64,000 bases of DNA, from assembly GCA_015680685.1 (NCBI GenBank), contig MNCI01038293.1:491737-555736 (forward strand), read 5' to 3'. The stretch is from Gnetum montanum (taxonomy: Eukaryota; Streptophyta; Gnetopsida; Gnetales; Gnetaceae). The notes under the pieces were generated by a model. It had not been told where the DNA came from, ran no database searches, and was given only the letters and a program-made list of their open reading frames with translations. Of this stretch, positions 57,580 to 64,000 are shown piece after piece (positions within the stretch are counted from its first letter, which is position 1; each line of letters starts with the position of its first letter). A program made the position numbers and the translations under genes.

Positions 57580-60379
57580 ATGGTCCCTAAACAAGGACAA
57601 CAAGGAGGACTTCCCAAGGTGCATCCAAATATCTAAGAAGAGGTAGAGGCCAAGGACCTCATGTGGAGCCTACAGAATAGGAGGCACAATCGTTCAACAT
57701 CCATTAAGAAACCTCTGTCACTACATAATCCGGTCAGGTAAAAGGTGGAGAGGGCAGGGCACCCAAACAAGGACAACATCTCATGTTGTCCCTAAAGTGT
57801 GTTTAAGTCATTCGGAAAAGGTCCACATCCACTGCAGTGATTGTGGAACTTAATTTTAGGCCTTTTACTGAATTTTCCCCTGAACTAGTCAAGGATCAAC
57901 TCAAGGGATCTCCATTATGGCCTATCCTCTCAGAAAGTGGAGAATGGTATTTAGGGGAAACCTATCAATTTTTACATAATAAAGAGGAAGACACCACTAT
58001 TAACATTGGTGGAATATTAGTCGATTTCTCCACAAAAACCATTGCAAAGTTCTAAATCTTTTGAATACAGGGCCTAAAGTTGCTCATCTATCCACCTGCT
58101 CCAATGTTGATGCAAGAAAAGTATGGCTAAATAGGACGTATGACAAAGAAGATAAAATATATGGAGAACTAATCCTTGAAGAGAGAATCTATTTTAAAAT
58201 TAGCACCCATCACATTTTCCCAATGAAGGGGTTAAACAAGATTTCTACCTATGTGGTGAAAGGAAGTGCAATCTTGATGGGCAAGGTTGATACTAGCTTG
58301 CCCCATTTGTATTTAACAAAGATATTGAGATGATTTGAGGAATGAAAGACAGGAAAGTTCACACTCCCCTTTCCTTGTCTAATCAGGAAGTTCTGCCAGC
58401 ATGCTGAAATTCTGGGTACACTAATGATGTTCCCAAAAAACCTCAAAATGTTTCATATGCTGAATTATTGAAGCCAGTAGCACTAAGAAAAGATGTTGGT
58501 GAGACACTAGTGCCCAAACAAGAACAGAGGGTTGGGCCCACTGCACCTCAAACAACAAGGCCTATCCAACTTCTAGACATGAGGCTCAGCCAACAATAAG
58601 AAGCAAGGCCCGGCATGTAGCCCATGAGCTAGTAGGACCAGCAACCATCGCTGCCGCCGCAAGATTATCGATCATCGATGAGCCATCTTAGGGCCATCGT
58701 AGAAATGATCAGTTGGGGAAGTAGGGTTGATGCCAATCTCTTCAAGGTGACCTATGATGTTGTACAACCCACCATATCAATTGATCATGTAAGGGGCAAG
58801 GTCTTAATACAAACAGGAGGAGGGGAATCACATTGGTCATAATATATTTTGGGAAATGCTGCATCGTTTCAAGTATAATTTGAAACTGGTGAAGGCACCA
58901 TGGTGGTGGCCATGCAACATCAAGATGTAGCTGGAGTTGCAGAGGTGGTCATAGATCACATCAAGGAATCATTCAATGTCCATGTTGTGCCATCAATAGA
59001 TTTCAAAGGAGCACGTGATGCTCAAGTTCTAGCCAACACCTCAATGATTCTTGCGGAACACGAGGATGCTCTGGATCACCTGCTACAAATAGGACAAGTA
59101 ATGACATCCTTGTTTGACATCCCCCAGGATGTCATAGTGGCACAATTAGAGCTCATTTCCACTAAGGGAAATCTAGTTATGGCTGAAGTTAGGGCTGAAC
59201 ACACAAAAGATGAGTTGAGGAGACTACAGGAAAAGTTTGTTGCCCTACAAGCTGAATAGTGGGATGCATCCCAACTTGTTCCAGCCAATCAACTAGAATC
59301 ATTTAGGATAGAGCAACTAAATAAATTGTTAGTGGAGAATAAAAGGGTGGCAATGGAAAAGGAGAAGGTTGATTGGGATGCTTCAAAAGGACAGGCTCAG
59401 ACATATGCACATGCAAAAGCACTTAAGGCCTTACAAGAAGAAAATAAACTCTTTGCTGCTGAAAATCTTTAGTTGGCGATCGTTAAAAAATAGAAGAATG
59501 TTTTTGAAGAAAGTTTCCAATAAATGGGAGAACAACTAATAAGAGTGAACTAAGACATAAGTCACTTAGCTAGAATAAAAAAAACCCTCTCAATAGAGGA
59601 GGTACGCACCATTTGGCAAAATATGGCCATTGAACTAAGCGCATGACAGAATGAGGCTAAGCGACATGAAACATTGAAGGAACATTTCTGGGATCAGGTG
59701 GGAATGTATAAGGAGATCATTAAAAAAGAGATTTGTATGGCTAAGGACCACATTAACTTCTTTAGTGCTTAACACATTGATTGACAAGCTGTATTGGACA
59801 CTTATGCTTTTGCCCACTAAGTAAAATTAAAGAGTCAGGACCTATAGATCTAGAATCTCACAGAATACATGAAGTTGACTAATCTACGGTATGCCAACTT
59901 GGCCATGTTAACAGCAGGGCACCCGAGGAATGAGTTAGAAAAATAGGTAGTTACCACCTATGCCAAATATGAGATGAAGTTTGCTGAACATAAGAAAACA
60001 TTATAGAGACTGGAGGTAGCAAACTTTGAACTAGAGGTTGTAAAAGCTAGCTACTGAGGCCAAAAGGATGTTGTAGTAGACTTGGCTTGACAGCTTATGG
60101 ACTATCAAGAATTCAAAGATAAAGCCAAAGCCTATGAGAAGGAACGATGACTATTTGTGGTTTGGTATGTCAAAGAGAATTAGATGTTTCTACAACTTGC
60201 TATGTCCATGGGAGGTGTCGACTTCATCAAACATTGGAACATCAGCATGGACGACACATGATCCTCGAATAGAGGAGGAAAAACTTCAAGCACTCCTTCA
60301 AAATTATCCATTTCAGAACAGTACACAGGATAAAGGGAAAAAGCCTATGAAGGAACCACTGCCACCAGGAACCACATGA
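57580..60379 (+). pseudogene. ORF2 coiled-coil protein (element C)
   Basis: Starts ATG 57580 (MVPKQGQQGGLPK). N-terminal globular part includes FRPFTEFSPELVKDQLKG, LWPILSESGEWYLGE and TINIGGILVDFS, matching FGPFLEFAPLKVKV, MWPIITSSGKWYM and VKIKDILVSYL of element A. From about 58900 it is a long coiled coil. The C-terminal block has DYQEFKDKAKAYEKER and VVWYVKEN, and finally NIGTSAWTTHDP with RIEEEKLQALLQNY, as in element E. Several frameshifts and stops. I recognise no enzyme motif. Position after pol in A resembles the env-like/ORF-1 region of Athila, which is the closest known parallel. Confidence 0.65.
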
Positions 60380-60540
60380 GTTCCGAAGAATTTTGTATTT
60401 TGTGTTGGTGTTCCAATTTTGTTTTGTCTAGTCCCACACTGTGGCATGAAATAATCCATAGTTAGTCCATAATCCCATACATATCCACTGTGTAATCAAA
60501 TGAGCTCATTCCTCATTTTGTTTGACTCAAGGACGAGTTT

Positions 60541-60559
60541 TTATTCAGTCATGGGGGTA
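60541..60559 (+). other. Polypurine tract of element C
   Basis: AGTCATGGGGGTA directly before the LTR start TGATGAATCAC. Confidence 0.8.
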
Positions 60560-61371
60560 TGATGAATCACGATTTTCCAGGCCTCAATAGTGGGTACAAA
60601 ATATTAGGTATGCAATATTGTAGCTTGGATACAATATCGTATACACGATATCATGATTTCTATGTTAGCCTATAAATATAACACTCAGGTACATGGGATG
60701 ATCATCATTGTTTAGTCATTAGAAGTTGGGAGTCTTTTTGTTAGTTTTCAGTTCTTTTCCAAGTGTATAGAACCTGTGTTCAAGTATGATGTACTTGGAC
60801 ATGCACACAATCAGCAATAAAGATCGAGATTACTCCATCATTACAACATTTGCTTAGTTTTAATTATTTAATTGTTAATTATTTATTGTTGTTTTCTTAG
60901 TTAATATTTATTTTATCATCATTTACTATTGCTTTTGCTAATGTGGAATGTGTACGTCTTAATCATGAACATTTAAGTGTAACTACATGGTAACCCAGTA
61001 GTGTATCAAGTAGTGTTTTGAGTGATGTATGCTTGGCGATCCCAAAAGTAGTACACTAAGTCCAAGATGCATACAGATGCTCATCGCACTTAGGCTAGCT
61101 TAGATTTTATTTCCTATCACTTATTAGTTTAATCAAGTTATTCCTCATTGTCTTTAGGAGTAGCATAGTATTAAAAATCACATCAGAAGCCTTACTTTGG
61201 ACTAAACCATACGTAACAAAGAAAATACTAGTCCAGGTGTGAAGACAATGAACTGCGATCAATGTATAGCTATTTAGGTGCCACAACTAGTCCATCCACG
61301 GAGTTCGACTAGATTGCACGTACATGCTCGTATTCATCTGGTTGAGCGTAGGGGTGCCTTGCCCCTCATTA
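60560..61371 (+). repeat. 3' LTR of element C (812 bp)
   Basis: Aligns with 52399-53239 and lacks about 28 bases around the GTGCATGCCTGCAG stretch of the 5' copy. TATA box CCTATAAATATAAC at 60669-60682. Ends CCCCTCATTA. Confidence 0.9.
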
Positions 61372-61665
61372 GAAGGTAAGCTCTTTGTCATGGAGGCCAT
61401 AGACCTTAAGTTTTTAATGAAAAATTTTTCTAACTCCCACAAAGGTTTAACTAATAAACTAGCATTAAAACATTAAATTATGAGAGTTAAACCCTTCCAA
61501 CAAACTTTGGTGACCTATTAAATGAAATAACATTAAAAATAATAATAAAATGACTAATATACCATGGTCATAACTTAGCCTAATTGTAACTACCCAATGA
61601 GATAAGGTACTTAAATGCTAAAAGTTACACATTATATGCTACTCTTGGTTATTTTGTGGCCACAG
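61372..61665 (+). other. Element A spacer, second part, ending at ORF2
   Basis: Continues from 52398 after element C. A possible short intron runs from AAG|GTACTT (61607) to GGCCACAG (61665), immediately before the ORF2 ATG. Confidence 0.45.
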
Positions 61666-63833
61666 ATGACACCCAAAGAAAAGCACTTGTAGGAAGGAGG
61701 ACCATCCCAACCAAGGGAAAAATAGTAAAGAACCGAAAGTAGCCAAGAATAGGCCCATGAGTAGGTAGTAGAAACCCATGCAACAGGACCTCTTTGGAAA
61801 GAGCCTGAAGTGGAATTTGTCCTACAAATTCCTAAGGAAGTAGCTATGATTGAGCATTCATACCAAGATGAGGCACTAGGGCCAAGGCTGAACCTTGAGG
61901 TCATTGTAACAAATGCTTGCCTCAAGTAGATTGCAAATAAGAAAGCCTAGAAATCCATGCTTCAAGAATTGAACTTTGGACCCTTCTTGGAGTTTGCACC
62001 TTTAAAAGTCAAAGTCTAATTGCAAACCTTTCTTATGTGGCCCATTATCACTTCTAGTGGGAAGTGGTACATGTGAGAGATGCATCATTTCTAGAACAAC
62101 AGGTAGGTCGATTCAATGGTAAAGATCAAGGACATTTTAGTGTCCTATTTAGTGGAAGTAATTTTAGAGGCCCTTGGGTTACTAGAAACTGGGGCCAATC
62201 TTGCTAAGATTCCAATGTAGGTAGATCTTGATGTCAAGAAAGAATGGATGTAACGGTGTTATGGAGTAGACTGTAAGGAGCTTGGTGCACTCACCATGGC
62301 AGAACATGCATACTTTAAGAGTATGACCTTTCATCTCAATCCAACGGTGTGGCCAAGCAAGATGATAGCTTTCTCCACCCTTGCATGTGTCATTCTAAGC
62401 AATAGATTTCTGATCAACCTTCCACAGTTGATCTATCTTTTGATAAAAAAATACTTTAAGGGAAAAAATGTGGAAGGAAGACATTGCCTTTTCCATGCCT
62501 CATCAAAAAACTTTGTAAGAGGGGAGGCATAGCATGCTATACAAATGACGCTATTCGACAAGCTTAAACTACCTCTTAGGCAAAAATGGTGAAGGGTAAG
62601 GTGCTTGCTAAAGACATTCAAGAAGAGGAGCAACAACCATCATCCACTCATGAAAGAACGTTGGAGGCCCGTGCTACCATTGAGCGCATGCATGAACTCT
62701 GAGAACTGCTCTTGCAACAATAGCAGTAGCAAGCAGGAATGAGTGGTGGTGATCCATCTATGTACAAACCAACAATGAGTCATCTCAATGAATTGGCTCG
62801 AACCATCATTCAAATGAAAGGTGGGACACCAATTTTCTTATCTTAAAGAATGCAAGTGCCAGTAAGGTTAAATCCAAGTGCTTGAGAGGTAATAGTGTCC
62901 CTCTCGCAGTAACAACAATTCCAAAACATCTTTGGGAATGCCACTACCTTTTTGGTGCATTTGGAGGAGGGTGATGGGGCAACTATCTTAGTGATGCAAC
63001 ACCATAAGCAGGAGACGACAACTGAAGTGGTTGTTGATAAAGTGGCTAAAGTACTTAATGCACCTGTGGCATCTGTACCAAACATTTCTACATTCAGAGA
63101 TGTGTACATGTTCATAAGAACTCTTAGCAGCTGATTGAGCATAACCCAACAGGAGGAATTACTGGACCAACTTGTGGGAACTAGACAATCGATTTTAGAT
63201 GTATTTGACCTTTTGGATACCATCATTACAACCCAATCAGAGTTGCTCAATGTAAGGGGCAAGTGCATCATAATGGATGAACAACTTGAAATAACTAGAG
63301 ATGAAAACCAATGCTTAGCTACAGAATTTGTCGATTTGAGAGCCCGTCTTGTTGATCCCACATTGCTCAACTAAGTAATAACACATGATGAAGCTTTTCA
63401 ATAGCTTCAAAAAAGACTCAAAGAGGTTGAGGACGTCAAGGAGTCGGTGGTCTTTCAATAGTCATTAGCCAATGCCACAACACACAATAGCTACAAGAAC
63501 TTGGTTTAGATGTGCTATGAGAATGAGATCTTTATCATAAAGAATCATTGCCTATAACATGTTGATGCACAAAAATAGCAGATGATAGATTTTATCCATC
63601 AACAACAAGAGTAGTTAGTTAGGATGAATGCTAAATTTAGGAGATCGTTAGTCGAAAACAAAAACCTCTCCATGGAGGAAGTCTATGCCCTTCAGCAAAA
63701 ATCTGTAATAGAGATAGCTACCTGGATGAATGAAGTCCTCAAGTTTGAAATGGTGAAAAACCATTACAGAGATTAGGTTAGTCTATAGAAAGCAGTTAAT
63801 AAGAAGGAAATCCATCAATAGTAGGAGTAGTTA
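61666..63833 (+). pseudogene. ORF2 coiled-coil protein (element A), cut at its 3' end
   Basis: Starts ATG 61666 (MTPKEKHL). N-terminal part holds LNFGPFLEFAPLKVKV, EVILEALGLLETGANLAKIP and AEHAYFKSMTFHLNPTVWPS, then SNRFLINLPQLIYLLIKKYF. The rest is coiled coil with TTEVVVDKVAKVLN, MSITQQEELLDQLVGTRQSI, DEAFQQLQKRLKEVEDVKES and MIDFIHQQQEQLVRMN-like segments. The last about 500 bases align with element E. It stops at 63833 where an unrelated LTR-like sequence begins. Many in-frame TAG codons, largely at Gln positions. Confidence 0.65.
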
Positions 63834-64000
63834 TGTTGGTGACCGTTTGGGACGCGAGCGCCAACGAGTGTCCTTGAATAGGATTTAGGTGCTTGCTGGT
63901 CTCTAGCAACACCAAGGCCCAGATACCTCCAAATAGACTCAATAGTTAATGTGAGTATGTGTGTGTGCTGTTGTGGTGTGTTGTTGTGAAAAATGAAATG
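63834..64000 (+). mobile_element. Element D: start of another LTR element
   Basis: TGTTGGTGACCGTTTGGGAC begins abruptly inside ORF2 of A, opens with the TG expected of an LTR, and has no similarity to any other sequence in the window. A TGTTGG start is common in plant Copia and Ty3 LTRs. The element type cannot be decided. Confidence 0.5.

Larger units (their letters stand above)
52399..61371 (+). mobile_element. Element C: pol-less Athila-like element with gag and ORF2
   Basis: LTRs 52399-53239 and 60560-61371, PBS 53240-53258, gag 53374-55608, spacer 55609-57579, ORF2 57580-60379, polypurine tract 60541-60559. About 9 kb. No protease, RT, RNase H or integrase motif between gag and ORF2. 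The flanks (AAAAG before, GAAGG or AGAAG after) give no perfect target duplication. Such an element would need pol proteins supplied by a relative such as B or A. Confidence 0.88.
33165..63833 (+). mobile_element. Element A: Athila-like host element, split by B and C and cut by D
   Basis: LTR 33165-34314, PBS at 34315, gag 34468-34830 resuming at 44826, pol to about 50615, spacer 50616-52398 resuming at 61372, ORF2 from 61666 to 63833, where a new LTR starts. Removing B (34831-44825) and C (52399-61371) restores a normal element order. The 3' LTR should lie right of the window. It is the only copy here with gag, pol and ORF2 together. Confidence 0.8.

Noticed and set aside
52394-61376. Target duplication for element C (AAAAG / AGAAG)
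   Set aside because: Only imperfect and dependent on where the degenerate 3' LTR end is placed, so I did not claim it.

Overview
The window is nuclear DNA of a land plant with a large, repeat-rich genome. The evidence is two intron-poor or short-intron plant genes (an mTERF-family gene and a UFD1/zinc-finger gene) set in tens of kilobases of Athila-like and Tat/Ogre-like Ty3/gypsy retrotransposons, LINE debris and a Copia remnant. Athila and Tat lineages are plant-specific. A gymnosperm-type genome is my best guess, but the sequence alone does not fix the species.

Layout. (1) 1-9235: a minus-strand Tat/Ogre-like element with its 5' LTR at about 7735-9235, then gag and protease, but no reverse transcriptase, RNase H or integrase. 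Where pol should follow there is instead a plus-strand (antisense) gene with six exons and good splice sites (2-3151). (2) 9235-11521: the 3' end of an Athila-like element (E), with ORF2 tail, polypurine tract and LTR. (3) 11522-24630: old, mostly non-coding DNA holding a Copia RNase H remnant, a minus-strand Athila-like 3' end (F), several tandem-repeat arrays, and fragments of LINEs, one rearranged by inversion. (4) 25258-32123: a gene island, both genes on the minus strand: an uninterrupted mTERF-family gene (354 aa) and a three-exon UFD1-domain/zinc-finger gene (636 aa). (5) 33165-64000: a nest of Athila-like elements. Host element A (plus strand, LTR 33165-34314, gag, pol, a second ORF) is split in its gag by element B (minus, 34831-44825, target duplication GAAGC on both sides), split again upstream of its second ORF by element C (plus, 52399-61371), and cut at 63834 by what looks like the LTR of a further element (D).

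How the elements relate. A carries gag, pol and ORF2. B carries gag and pol but no ORF2. C carries gag and ORF2 but no pol. E and F keep only the ORF2 tail and an LTR. ORF2 is a coiled-coil protein not belonging to gag or pol. In A and C it sits behind a long spacer that contains a TATA-type promoter resembling the element's own LTR promoter, and its ATG directly follows a possible splice acceptor. So ORF2 looks like a separate transcription unit rather than part of the gag-pol reading frame. All element ORFs are broken, mostly by TAG/TAA at glutamine positions, and the part of the B LTR pair I aligned differs only by transitions, as expected from cytosine methylation and deamination.
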